From Clostridia bacterium (lineage in GTDB: Bacteria; Bacillota; Clostridia; Christensenellales; Aristaeellaceae): a stretch of 64,000 bases of DNA. The notes below the pieces were generated by a model, which saw only the letters and a program-made list of their open reading frames with translations, was not told the DNA's origin and did not search any database. The stretch spans positions 1 to 64,000 of the forward strand of contig JAFXBE010000033.1 of NCBI GenBank assembly GCA_017516765.1, in the 5' to 3' direction. Within the stretch, counting starts at the first letter, position 1. Every line of letters starts with the position of its first letter. Below, one piece after another: positions 44,964 through 55,108 of the stretch. The position numbers were made by a program, and so were the translations under genes.

Positions 44964-45039
44964 GGTGGATATAGTTCAGTGGTAGAGCGCCAGATTGTGG
45001 CTCTGGAAGTCGTGGGTTCGAACCCCACTATCCACCCCA
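44964..45039 (+). tRNA. tRNA-His (GTG)
   Basis: Acceptor GTGGATA / TATCCAC with an extra 5' G (44964) opposite a C at position 73, as in tRNA-His. Anticodon loop TTGTGGC (GTG), CCA end encoded. Confidence 0.96.
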
Positions 45040-45046
45040 CTTACCT

Positions 45047-45121
45047 TGGGGTATCGCCAAGTGGTAAGGCACGGGACTTTGACTCCCGCATTCGTAGGTT
45101 CAAATCCTGCTACCCCAGCCA
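45047..45121 (+). tRNA. tRNA-Gln (TTG)
   Basis: Acceptor TGGGGTA / TACCCCA, anticodon stem CGGGA / TCCCG, loop CTTTGAC (anticodon TTG), CCA end encoded. Confidence 0.96.
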
Positions 45122-45140
45122 TTTGCCGATAGCACCAAAC

Positions 45141-45178
45141 AAAGAACCGGGATCAGAAAGATCCCGGTTCTTTGTTTT
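45141..45178 (+). terminator. Terminator of the tRNA operon
   Basis: Perfect 14-base stem AAAGAACCGGGATC / GATCCCGGTTCTTT followed by GTTTTTG. Confidence 0.9.
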
Positions 45179-45200
45179 TGCTGCGATCGAAAACACAAAG

Positions 45201-45228
45201 AGGGCTGCGGCAGCATAGCCGCAGCCCT
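45201..45228 (-). terminator. Terminator of csoR-copA
   Basis: Perfect 11-base stem AGGGCTGCGGC / GCCGCAGCCCT, followed on the minus strand by CTTTGTGTTTTC. Confidence 0.85.
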
Positions 45229-45246
45229 CCCTATGGCGTTCGATTC

Positions 45247-47757
<2,511 letters not shown>

Positions 47758-47770
47758 ACAACAAAACTCC

Positions 47771-48067
47771 TTATTTCATCAGCTTATGCAGGGTGGCTAC
47801 CAGTTCTTCCACCGTATCCTCCCGCCCGGCGGCGATATCTTCCTTCACACAGGTACGGATATGGTCGCCCAGCAATTCTTTACTGAAGGCATTGAGAGCG
47901 GCGTTGGCAGCGGCTACCTGCACCAGAATATCGATGCAGTAGGCATCCTTTTCCACCATGCCCCGAATACCCCGGATCTGCCCCTCAATGCGGTTGAGGC
48001 GGTGGATCAGCTTATCGTGCTCGGTTCTGGTACGCTCCTTGGTTTCGTGGCAATGCTTGCAGGGCAT
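47771..48067 (-). CDS. csoR: Copper-sensing transcriptional repressor CsoR
   Basis: A 98-residue helical DNA-binding repressor of the CsoR/RcnR family. The copper site residues are C-x-H-C type: [11 protein letters not shown] (cysteine) and LGDHIRTCV (histidine and cysteine), plus an N-terminal MPCKHCHET. Landmarks [18 protein letters not shown] are canonical. Copper release from DNA would turn on the operon. Start ATG at 48067 is chosen for the MPCKHC beginning; an ATG four codons earlier is directly next to GGAAGG and cannot be excluded. First gene of csoR-copA. Confidence 0.95.
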   Translation of the reverse strand: MPCKHCHETKERTRTEHDKLIHRLNRIEGQIRGIRGMVEKDAYCIDILVQVAAANAALNAFSKELLGDHIRTCVKEDIAAGREDTVEELVATLHKLMK

Positions 48068-48119
48068 AAGGTTTCTCATCCTTCCGGGTAGTGATCGTAA
48101 GCAGTCAGAACACACTGAT

Positions 48120-48148
48120 ATTATATACCCCCATGGGGTATGTGTCAA
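48120..48148 (-). promoter_or_regulatory. csoR-copA promoter with CsoR operator in the spacer
   Basis: On the minus strand TTGACA (48143-48148), exactly 17 bases, and TATAAT (48120-48125): consensus in both hexamers. The spacer contains the GC-rich near-palindrome ATACCCCCATGGGGTAT (48125-48141), the form of known CsoR operators (TACCC...GGGTA). CsoR bound here would block RNA polymerase; copper would relieve it. Confidence 0.85.
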
Positions 48149-48154
48149 TGGATC

Positions 48155-48188
48155 AAAAAACCGTTCCGCAAGACAGGGAACGGTTTTT
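48155..48188 (-). terminator. Terminator of the GNAT-methyltransferase gene
   Basis: AAAAACCGTTCC / GGAACGGTTTTT stem, with TTTTTTGATCC following on the minus strand. It sits directly upstream of the csoR promoter. Confidence 0.85.
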
Positions 48189-48195
48189 GGGCAGG

Positions 48196-49308
48196 TTATT
48201 CCTCCGCCGGGTTTCTTTGCACCACGGCATACATCAGCCGGTCGAATTCCGGCATTGCGCTTGTAATGCCCTCTTCCACGATCTGCAAGTTGCTTTGCGC
48301 CAGCTCGCGGCGGAAGGCAGGAAACGATACCATGCGGCAGGAGGTTCCTGCCACCAGTATTTTTCCGCTGGGGTGGCTGCGCTCCTGCAATTCAAAAGCG
48401 CGGGAGATGTCGCTTTGCATTTCTGCCTCCCCATCGCCCATGGTGCAGATAAGCCCGTAGCCGCCGGGCTTCAGACAGTCGCGGACAAAGCGGTAGAAGC
48501 CCTGCCGATCCTCATCCTGCACCAACATATGGATCACGGCAACGGCATAAACAAAATCGAACGTACGCCCCGGGGTTTGAGACAGGCAATCCAGCACACG
48601 GAAGTTCTCCCTATGCTGCGGCATGGTCTTTTGGCAATAGGCGATCGCTTCGGGCGAAATATCGGTGGCCAGCAAAGCGTGGTAGCCCTCCGCCAGCAAT
48701 GCCCGGGCATCCCTGCCCTCGCCGCAGCCGATCTCCAGCAGATCGTGGACAGGCTGGATCCCGTATTTACGAATGGTTTCCAGAACCACGGGCGTGTTTC
48801 GGTCGCTTGCCCAGCTGACACCTTTTTCGTGGGCGGTTTTGTACCGTTCGTCGTAAGCGGCATAGTATTTCCGGTTGTCATTCCGCATCACATACCGGCT
48901 GCCGCGCAGGGTCTCCACGATCCGGAAGCCCAAACGCTGATACAGCGATACCGCACGTTCGTTTTTGATAAACACATACAGCATCACCGGTTCACGCACG
49001 GATCGGCAGCATTCTTCGATCACCCCCGTACCGATGCCCCTGTTTTGAAATGGCGGCAGCACGTAGAGATCGTCGATCTCGTACAAGCCATCTTCGTTTC
49101 GGTAGAAATGATAGTACCCCGCCTTTTCACCATCGGCACAGACGAGCGTGTATTCCCCGATGCTGTTTTGAATCTTGCGGCGTACCCAGTCCATCACAAA
49201 AGGAAGATTGATCTGATCCAGCTGCTCGTAGTCGCGTATCAGCTTTTCGCACAGATCGCATATGGTTGCAATGTCGGCAGCAGTTGCCGGTTGATAGGTG
49301 ATTTTCAT
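48196..49308 (-). CDS. GNAT-methyltransferase fusion protein
   Basis: A 370-residue protein with two enzymatic folds. Residues 1-143 are a GNAT domain with QNRGIGTGVIEE at 88-99 and NERAVSLYQRLGF. Residues 148-370 are a SAM-dependent class I methyltransferase: motif I LEIGCGEGRDARALL at 191 onwards, AYAVAVIHML-like motif, and GGYGLICTMGDGE. The methyltransferase part resembles tellurite-resistance/UbiE-like small-molecule methyltransferases, substrate unknown. The start ATG has CAGGTAAAG upstream. No internal RBS before the methyltransferase part is evident. Confidence 0.8.
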   Translation of the reverse strand: MKITYQPATAADIATICDLCEKLIRDYEQLDQINLPFVMDWVRRKIQNSIGEYTLVCADGEKAGYYHFYRNEDGLYEIDDLYVLPPFQNRGIGTGVIEECCRSVREPVMLYVFIKNERAVSLYQRLGFRIVETLRGSRYVMRNDNRKYYAAYDERYKTAHEKGVSWASDRNTPVVLETIRKYGIQPVHDLLEIGCGEGRDARALLAEGYHALLATDISPEAIAYCQKTMPQHRENFRVLDCLSQTPGRTFDFVYAVAVIHMLVQDEDRQGFYRFVRDCLKPGGYGLICTMGDGEAEMQSDISRAFELQERSHPSGKILVAGTSCRMVSFPAFRRELAQSNLQIVEEGITSAMPEFDRLMYAVVQRNPAEE

Positions 49309-49351
49309 ACTTTACCTGCCTGTATACTCATTCAGCGCATTCCCTCAACAG

Positions 49352-50275
49352 TCACACGCCACTCTTTTTCCAGTGCATCCAATGGATGGTTTCCGTATAG
49401 CCGATCTTGCGGTAGAAGGGATCTCCGCCGCCGGTCATGAACTGCGCACCCAGTGCGCCCAGCCGCTGATAGTGGCGGGTAAGCGCCGCTTCCGCCAACC
49501 CCTTGCCCCGGTGTTTGGGCACAGTGCAGAGAGGCTCCATGTACGCCAGCTTGTTTTCCGGCACCCAGCACATGCCGGAATAGCAGACATATTCGCCAGT
49601 CTCATCAGCGATGATCACATCGTATTCATAGGTGGAATGGGGCGGCGGCGCCAGCATACAGCTGATGATGCCCCGATAGGCTTTGACCGGGTTCCATTCC
49701 GTGCCGGGATCCTCGCCGTCCCAGCCCTGGAAGGGACCTTTGTCCTCGTGTCCGAAGCCCTTCCACGTGCACTCACCCAGCCTGACAGGATCCACCTCCT
49801 CAGGCTCCACAAAGTGGTAGCCCTCGGGCAGAGGACGCTTCAGGTTGGTTTTGGCAAAATCCAGCAACATATCGTTGTATTCGTAGGCAAGGGTGTAGCC
49901 CAGCTTCTTGGCGGCCTCCATCAGCGCGGTCTGCCCGGGGAAAAACACCAGCTCCTTCTCGCCGGGCTTGCCGGGCATATACCGATCCGCATAGGCGATC
50001 ATTTCCCCGGCAAGGCATTCATAGCCGGGCAGAAGGGCAAAAAAGATGTTGGTAGCTGGGCTTTCGTAGTAAACAAAGCCAACCGGTTCGCCCTCGTCGA
50101 GCCAAAGACGGTTCAGATAGGAAAGGCTGGCATCGAACCAGCTGGAGGTGAGGGCATATTCAAAAAACGGCGCAGGCATGCCTCGGGTAAAGCAAGGGGT
50201 GTAGTTCTGGATCAGCAGCTGCCACACCATCTCGTTGTCGCTGAGAATCTGAAAATTCCTGGTGGTGATCTTCAT
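49352..50275 (-). CDS. Large GNAT-type acetyltransferase
   Basis: A 307-residue protein; the C-terminal 120 residues form a GNAT domain with VPKHRGKGLAEAALTRHYQRLG. The N-terminal 160 residues look like a second, divergent GNAT fold (FVYYESPATNIFFALLPGYE), as in tandem-GNAT proteins of Firmicutes. Substrate unknown. It follows the tcdA gene by about 30 bases and probably shares its transcript, with TAAGGAGATAACGGT before its ATG. Confidence 0.78.
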   Translation of the reverse strand: MKITTRNFQILSDNEMVWQLLIQNYTPCFTRGMPAPFFEYALTSSWFDASLSYLNRLWLDEGEPVGFVYYESPATNIFFALLPGYECLAGEMIAYADRYMPGKPGEKELVFFPGQTALMEAAKKLGYTLAYEYNDMLLDFAKTNLKRPLPEGYHFVEPEEVDPVRLGECTWKGFGHEDKGPFQGWDGEDPGTEWNPVKAYRGIISCMLAPPPHSTYEYDVIIADETGEYVCYSGMCWVPENKLAYMEPLCTVPKHRGKGLAEAALTRHYQRLGALGAQFMTGGGDPFYRKIGYTETIHWMHWKKSGV

Positions 50276-50306
50276 ACCGTTATCTCCTTAAGCAATTCGG
50301 AATCCA

Positions 50307-51026
50307 TCATTCCAGCCCGGCCAGTTCCCGCACCACCTGTCCGGCAATGACGAGCCCCATCACAGAGGGCACAAAGGAGGTACTGCCGGGGGTCTGCCGC
50401 TTTCCGGGCGCATTTTCAATGGTTTCCTCCGCCAGAGGAACAAGGGCGGGTTCGGTGGAATAACAGACCCTTAAATGGTCAATGCCCCGCTTGCGCAGTT
50501 CCTGCCGCATCACTCTTGCCAGACGGCATACGCTGGTCTTGCTGATGTCCGTCACCACCAGTTTGGTGGGATCCAGCTTATTGCCCGCCCCCATGGCGCT
50601 GATCAGCCGCACCCCCAACCTGTTGCAGCGCACCGCCAATTCCAGCTTGGCAGAGACGGTATCGATGGCGTCGATCACGTAATCGTAGCGGGAAAGATCC
50701 ACCTGGTCGGCGTTTTCGGGCAGGTAAAACAGTTGCTGCGCCTCCACCCGCAACTCCGGGTTGATGGACAGGAGCCGTTGCTTCATGGCTTCGGTTTTGG
50801 GCATACCGATGGTTTCCTGTGTGGCGATCAGCTGCCGGTTCAGATTGGTCAAGCTCACATCGTCGTTATCAAACAGATCCAGCGCACCCACACCGCTGCG
50901 GCACAGCCCTTCGGCGGCATGCCCACCCACGCCGCCCAGCCCAAAAACAGCTACGCGGCTTTGCTTCAGCTTCTCCATGGCTGCGCTTCCCAGCAGCAGG
51001 CGGGTGCGGTCAAACATGTTCTCCAT
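50307..51026 (-). CDS. tcdA: tRNA threonylcarbamoyladenosine dehydratase
   Basis: A 239-residue ThiF/E1-like adenylating enzyme that cyclises t6A at position 37 of tRNAs to ct6A. The nucleotide motif is VAVFGLGGVGGHAAEGL; NLNRQLIATQETIGMPKTEAM is the ThiF adenylate loop; DAIDTVSAKLEL and a cysteine in KTSVCRLARVMRQEL are present. The N-terminal MFDRTRLLLGSAAMEKL fits TcdA. The sequence before the ATG has GAAAGGA with about 11 bases spacing. The family is widespread, so identification is secure. Confidence 0.94.
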   Translation of the reverse strand: MENMFDRTRLLLGSAAMEKLKQSRVAVFGLGGVGGHAAEGLCRSGVGALDLFDNDDVSLTNLNRQLIATQETIGMPKTEAMKQRLLSINPELRVEAQQLFYLPENADQVDLSRYDYVIDAIDTVSAKLELAVRCNRLGVRLISAMGAGNKLDPTKLVVTDISKTSVCRLARVMRQELRKRGIDHLRVCYSTEPALVPLAEETIENAPGKRQTPGSTSFVPSVMGLVIAGQVVRELAGLE

Positions 51027-51161
51027 GAAATATACACGTCCTTTCAGATGCCAGTATTATAGCACAGAGCATCTTTCTGCGCCACCGCATGCAGGATTTT
51101 GCCCCATCCCGGAAGAAATAGTCAGAGTGAATTCATACCAAAGCCCAAGGAGGCTTCTTTT

Positions 51162-52133
51162 ATGGAACTGACAGTATCCAAAAGCGGCATTGGTTTTTCT
51201 TCCCTGGAAGCCGCCATTGACAGCATTCCCGCCGACTGCGCCGAAGAAGCTGTGATCCGCATCCTGCCCGGAACCTACCGGGGAAAGGTAATTCTGAACA
51301 AAAACCATGTGACCCTGCTGGGCGAAGAGGGCTCCCATCTGGTCTTTAACGATTACGCCCTCAATCCCCTGCCGGACGGCACCACCCGGAACACTTTTCT
51401 TACCCCCACGCTGCTGATCACCGGTGATGATGTGACCCTTCGGGGACTGACGGTGGAAAACGATGCAGGCGACGGGCGCAAGGTCGGACAGGCCGTGGCG
51501 GTCTATGCCGCAGGCGACCGCTGTCGTTTCTTCGATTGCCGACTGCTGGCCGCACAGGATACCCTGTTCTGCGGCCCGGTGCTTCACAAGCTGCACCGGT
51601 TTGTAAAGCCCTACGAGATACCCCTTGGGGTGGAAGGGGTTGCCGACCGCCCGCCCGTGGATGCGCGGCTTTATTTCGAAAACTGCTATATACGCGGCGA
51701 TGTGGACTTTATCTTCGGACCCTACCGCTGCTGGTTTGAAGGCTGCACCCTGCACTGCAATGCCCGGGGAGGCTACTATACCGCTGCCAACACCCCCGAG
51801 GGGCAGCCCTTTGGTTTTGTGTTCCACCATTGCAGGCTGACCGGGGACTGCGAACCCGGCGGCGTTTATCTGGGCAGACCCTGGCGGGAGCACGCCGCCA
51901 CCGCCTTCCTGCATTGCGAAATGGATGCCTGCGTTCATCCCTCAGGCTTCACCGACTGGCTCATCACCGGGCAGCCCAACCGTCCGGTAACCAAGCGGTA
52001 TTGCGAATTCGGCTCCACCGGCGCCGGCAGCGATACCGCAGCGCGCCACCCGGGCATGAAGCTGCTTTCGGCAGAAGAAGCGAAGGAATACACCCTGCCA
52101 AACGTGCTGCCCGGCTGGGATCCCCGTGCCTGA
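51162..52133 (+). CDS. Pectinesterase (CE8)
   Basis: A 323-residue pectin methylesterase with the right-handed beta-helix fold. Motifs: LAAQDTLFCG (catalytic aspartate of QDTL), RGDVDFIFGPY (second aspartate of VDFIFG), and LGRPWRE; GGYYTAANTPEGQPFGFVFHHC belongs to the helix. It removes methyl groups from homogalacturonan. No signal peptide, so it acts on imported pectin fragments (inference). ATG has AAGGAGG 8 bases upstream; a longer in-frame reading lacks one. It is a single gene in this window, without pectate lyases next to it. Confidence 0.92.
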   Translation: MELTVSKSGIGFSSLEAAIDSIPADCAEEAVIRILPGTYRGKVILNKNHVTLLGEEGSHLVFNDYALNPLPDGTTRNTFLTPTLLITGDDVTLRGLTVENDAGDGRKVGQAVAVYAAGDRCRFFDCRLLAAQDTLFCGPVLHKLHRFVKPYEIPLGVEGVADRPPVDARLYFENCYIRGDVDFIFGPYRCWFEGCTLHCNARGGYYTAANTPEGQPFGFVFHHCRLTGDCEPGGVYLGRPWREHAATAFLHCEMDACVHPSGFTDWLITGQPNRPVTKRYCEFGSTGAGSDTAARHPGMKLLSAEEAKEYTLPNVLPGWDPRA

Positions 52134-52136
52134 GGT

Positions 52137-52165
52137 TTGCGTTTTTCCCTTGTTTGATGTACAAT
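52137..52165 (+). promoter_or_regulatory. Promoter of the lipid kinase gene
   Basis: TTGCGT (52137-52142), 17-base spacer and TACAAT (52160-52165), 34 bases before the ATG at 52200. Confidence 0.6.
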
Positions 52166-52199
52166 AAACCAAATTTCGACACGAAAGGCGATGAGCCGG

Positions 52200-53066
52200 A
52201 TGCTGGAGATCATCGTAAACCCCGCAGCAGGAAACGGCCGTGCAAAGGTGATCGCACAGGAGCTTTCCCGTTATCTGACAGACAAAAACGCAGCTTATCA
52301 GCTCGTCTATACCCAAGCCCCTGACCACGCCACCGAGCTGGCAAGGGATGCCGCAGCCCGTGGCATTGATACCGTGATCGCCGTGGGCGGCGACGGAACC
52401 ATTACCGAGGTCGCACGCGGTCTTGCCCATACCAATACTGCGCTGGGCATCATCCCCTCAGGAACCGGCAACGATTTTGTCAAAGCCATCGGCGTACCCA
52501 GAGACTGGCGCAGCGCAATAGACTTTATCCTCACCCATCCTGCACGACCGGTCAATACCGGGACCGTTAATGATCGTTTCTTTATGAATGCCTGCGGCGC
52601 AGGTTTCGATGTGATGGTGCTGGATTACTCCATTGAAGCAAAAAAGCATTGCAGCGGCATCTGGCCTTACTTCTACGGCATCATCCGGGCAATTAAAAAC
52701 TACAAGCCCTTCCGGATGCGGGTAGAGATCGGCGATGATCGGGTAATGGAGGGTGATTACATGCTCTGCTCCGTTGCCAACGGCAAATACATTGGCGGCG
52801 GCATTCCCATTGCCAAGCAGGCCGATGTGACCGACGGACTGCTGGATATTCTGGTGGTGGATGCGGTGCCCCGCTGGAAGATCCCCTTCTATCTGCCGTC
52901 CATCATGCTGGGCACCCTTCCCCGCCGCAAGCCGGCGCACCTGTTCAAAGCCGAAAAATGCAAGCTTTCCTCCCCCGGCATGCGGCTGAATCTGGATGGC
53001 GAGATCCTGCCCATCGACAGCGCCTGCTTCGCATTGGAAACCGATGCTCTGAAAGTCCACTGGTGA
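52200..53066 (+). CDS. Diacylglycerol kinase family lipid kinase (YegS-like)
   Basis: A 288-residue lipid kinase. The ATP site is VGGDGTITEVARGL and the SGTGNDFVKAIGVP motif; GADVTDGLLDILVV-like and LNLDGEILPIDS late motifs are intact (VTDGLLDILVV present). It phosphorylates diacylglycerol or a similar lipid. The ATG at 52200 gives a normal spacing to GAAAGG; an in-frame ATG three codons upstream is too near it. Confidence 0.92.
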   Translation: MLEIIVNPAAGNGRAKVIAQELSRYLTDKNAAYQLVYTQAPDHATELARDAAARGIDTVIAVGGDGTITEVARGLAHTNTALGIIPSGTGNDFVKAIGVPRDWRSAIDFILTHPARPVNTGTVNDRFFMNACGAGFDVMVLDYSIEAKKHCSGIWPYFYGIIRAIKNYKPFRMRVEIGDDRVMEGDYMLCSVANGKYIGGGIPIAKQADVTDGLLDILVVDAVPRWKIPFYLPSIMLGTLPRRKPAHLFKAEKCKLSSPGMRLNLDGEILPIDSACFALETDALKVHW

Positions 53067-53215
53067 AACTTGTGAAACTTTCGTAAACCTCTGCTTTTTC
53101 CTGTGGTAATTCCCACCATTTGATGCTATACTACAGTTGATGGTACATGTGTTCCGGCATAACCGTCCCGAACGCATCCAGAATATGTCCCCAAACGAAA
53201 GGATGGAATACCCCC

Positions 53216-53668
53216 ATGTCCAACATTACCGCAAAGATCAAGTCCGGCTGGCTCAAGTGCATGGAATCTATCGGTCAGGGCGCTGCCAACATGGCTGACA
53301 ACGCCAAGCAGAAGCTGGGCGAACTGAACATGGAAAACCGCCGCAAGGAGCTGCAGGCCGAACTACCCAAGAAGGTTATGCAGCTTTGGAAGGACGGCGT
53401 TGAGCTGCCCGAAGAACTGAGTGGTCTGCTGACCGAGCTGAACGGTCTGGAAGAAGAGCTGGCTGCCCTGCGCGCTGCCCGTGCCGCCAAGAAGGCGAAG
53501 CCCGCCATCACCGACGGCAAGGAAGAAGCAGTAGTGGAAGAGGCTGCTGAAGAAGCCGTGGAAGCCATCGAAGAGACCACCGAAGAAGCCGCCGAGACCG
53601 CCGAAGAGGCTGTTGAAGAGGTCGTCGAGGCCGTTGCCGAAGCCACCGAAGAGCAGAACAATTTCTAA
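53216..53668 (+). CDS. Small coiled-coil protein with a long acidic tail
   Basis: A 150-residue protein I do not recognise. Residues 1-95 are helical with charged coiled-coil character (NAKQKLGELNMENRRKELQAEL); the last 50 residues are almost all Glu, Ala, Val and Thr in repeated EEA/AEE units, giving a strongly acidic tail. The ATG follows GAAAGGATGG at 8-10 bases. No signal or membrane segment. A TATACT -10 element lies near 53127. Plausible as a structural or cell-division-associated cytoplasmic protein, but this is not shown. Followed by a hairpin. Confidence 0.6.
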   Translation: MSNITAKIKSGWLKCMESIGQGAANMADNAKQKLGELNMENRRKELQAELPKKVMQLWKDGVELPEELSGLLTELNGLEEELAALRAARAAKKAKPAITDGKEEAVVEEAAEEAVEAIEETTEEAAETAEEAVEEVVEAVAEATEEQNNF

Positions 53669-53680
53669 GAACAACCAAAA

Positions 53681-53712
53681 CCGCTGCCATCGTGCAGCGG
53701 CTGTTCTTGTTT
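53681..53712 (+). terminator. Probable terminator after the acidic protein gene
   Basis: CCGCTGC / GCAGCGG hairpin at 53681-53700 followed by CTGTTCTTGTTT. Confidence 0.6.
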
Positions 53713-53811
53713 ATACGGTTCTTTGCTGTACGGCGACCCTACGATACGCAGGTTGCCTTGCCTCCGCTTCCGGGGTAAGATGATCTTACCAACAAAAGGA
53801 GGCGATCCGCC

Positions 53812-54396
53812 ATGAACGGTTATGTAACCGGCGAAACCATCCGCCGTCTGCGGGAAGCAGCCGGGCTTACCCAGAAGCAGCTTGCACAGCAGCTGTTGAT
53901 CAGCGACAAAACGGTTTCCAAATGGGAGACCTCACGCGGACTGCCGGATGTTTCCCTGCTTGCGCCCCTTGCCGGTGCGCTGTCGGTCTCTGTTGCCGAG
54001 CTGCTTTCCGGCAACTGCATCCAGAACCGGAACCGCAGCGGCAACCTGATGCGCAGCCGGTTCTATGTATGCCCGGTCTGCGGCAACATCATTCACGCAA
54101 TGGGCGAAGGCTCGTACAGCTGCTGCGGCGTTTCCCTGCCGCCGCAGGAAGCCGAGCCGGAGGATGAGGAGCACAGCATCCGGATCGAAAGCGTGGAAAA
54201 CGAACATTTTCTGTCTCTGGACCACCCCATGACGAAGGAACACTACCTCAGCTTTATCGCGTGGGTGACCGGCGACCGGGTGCAGCTGGTCAAGTGGTAT
54301 CCCGAAGGCAATGCAGAGACCCGCATCCAGCTGCGGGGGCATGGTATTCTGTACGTATATTGCAACCGGCACGGGTTATTCTCCCGGCGGGTATAG
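53812..54396 (+). CDS. XRE-type HTH regulator fused to a desulfoferrodoxin-like domain
   Basis: A 194-residue protein. Residues 5-65 are an XRE helix-turn-helix (LREAAGLTQKQLAQQLLISD and KTVSKWETSRGLPDVSLLAP). Residues 83-106 match the desulforedoxin iron site of desulfoferrodoxin: C87, C90 then C104-C105. The rest resembles superoxide reductase: H121 in DEEHSIRI (the EKHVP position), H138 in DHPM, H144 in KEHY, then C184 and H187 in CNRHGLF. All five iron ligands are therefore present; the lysine of EKH is a glutamate. RBS AAAGGAGG before the ATG. A redox or oxygen sensor is the natural reading; enzymatic activity is uncertain. Confidence 0.85.
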   Translation: MNGYVTGETIRRLREAAGLTQKQLAQQLLISDKTVSKWETSRGLPDVSLLAPLAGALSVSVAELLSGNCIQNRNRSGNLMRSRFYVCPVCGNIIHAMGEGSYSCCGVSLPPQEAEPEDEEHSIRIESVENEHFLSLDHPMTKEHYLSFIAWVTGDRVQLVKWYPEGNAETRIQLRGHGILYVYCNRHGLFSRRV

Positions 54397-54398
54397 CG

Positions 54399-54431
54399 AA
54401 AATGCGCAGCCGCAACAGCGGCTGCGCATTT
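54399..54431. terminator. Bidirectional terminator
   Basis: Stem AAATGCGCAGCCGC / GCGGCTGCGCATTT with a four-base loop between the convergent XRE fusion gene and the hydrolase gene. Confidence 0.85.
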
Positions 54432-54439
54432 CTGATTTC

Positions 54440-55099
54440 TTAATACTTCCAAAAATCAAGGATCAAACCTGCTATTTTGCTACTGTCTACGATATAGCTG
54501 CCGTGCCCTTCGCCGGGCAGGATCTGCAGCTGTGCGCCGGGAATCCGGGAGGCGATCTCCTCCAGATGTCTGCGGCTGATCATATCCCGGCTGCCGCCTG
54601 TGATCAGCACAGGGCAGCGGATCCGCCCCAGCTGTTCCGCCGTTATATCCGGTTCGGTAAGCATCAGACGGAACAGGGGCGAACGATCAAAGAAATAGAT
54701 AACCCGGAACACGGTCAGCCAGAACGGCTTCAGCCCCTGTGGTTTGGTATTGACACCGCAGGCGATGATGCCGCCAAGCAGTTCCGGATATTGAACTGCC
54801 AGCAGCAGCGCAAGGATACCACCGTCGCTGAAGCCGCAGATCAGCGGTTTTTCCAGTCCAAGTATATCGATCAGCAGATGGATATCCTCCGCCATATCCC
54901 GGTAGTGGTATTCGCTGACGGGAAAGCTCTGCCCATGGCCCCGGCTGTCCACGGCGATCACCCGGAACCGGTCTGCCAGCAGCGGCACCGCCGCATCAAA
55001 GATATGGTGATCCTCCCCGTTGCCGTGCAGCAGGATCAGCGGCTGCCCGCTGCCGCTCTCTTCGTAATACAGAATGCCGTTTGGCGTGTTCAGCTCCAT
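54440..55099 (-). CDS. Alpha/beta-fold hydrolase
   Basis: A 219-residue hydrolase. Nucleophile S91 in CGFSDGG, acid aspartate in TGGSRDM and histidine in GEGHGSY make the triad; the oxyanion motif is HGNGED near residue 25-30. It resembles esterases or lactonases; the substrate is not identifiable. It lies 9 bases after the TIM-barrel gene and so is probably in an operon with it. Confidence 0.85.
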   Translation of the reverse strand: MELNTPNGILYYEESGSGQPLILLHGNGEDHHIFDAAVPLLADRFRVIAVDSRGHGQSFPVSEYHYRDMAEDIHLLIDILGLEKPLICGFSDGGILALLLAVQYPELLGGIIACGVNTKPQGLKPFWLTVFRVIYFFDRSPLFRLMLTEPDITAEQLGRIRCPVLITGGSRDMISRRHLEEIASRIPGAQLQILPGEGHGSYIVDSSKIAGLILDFWKY

Positions 55100-55108
55100 A
55101 TGCGCTCC

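Noticed and set aside
44979..45218. 79-codon frame across tRNA-His and tRNA-Gln
   Set aside because: It runs through two complete tRNA cloverleaves and the terminator; not a gene.
53275..53661. Serine- and alanine-rich minus-strand frame opposite the acidic protein
   Set aside because: It is the reverse complement of Glu/Ala repeats and has no RBS.
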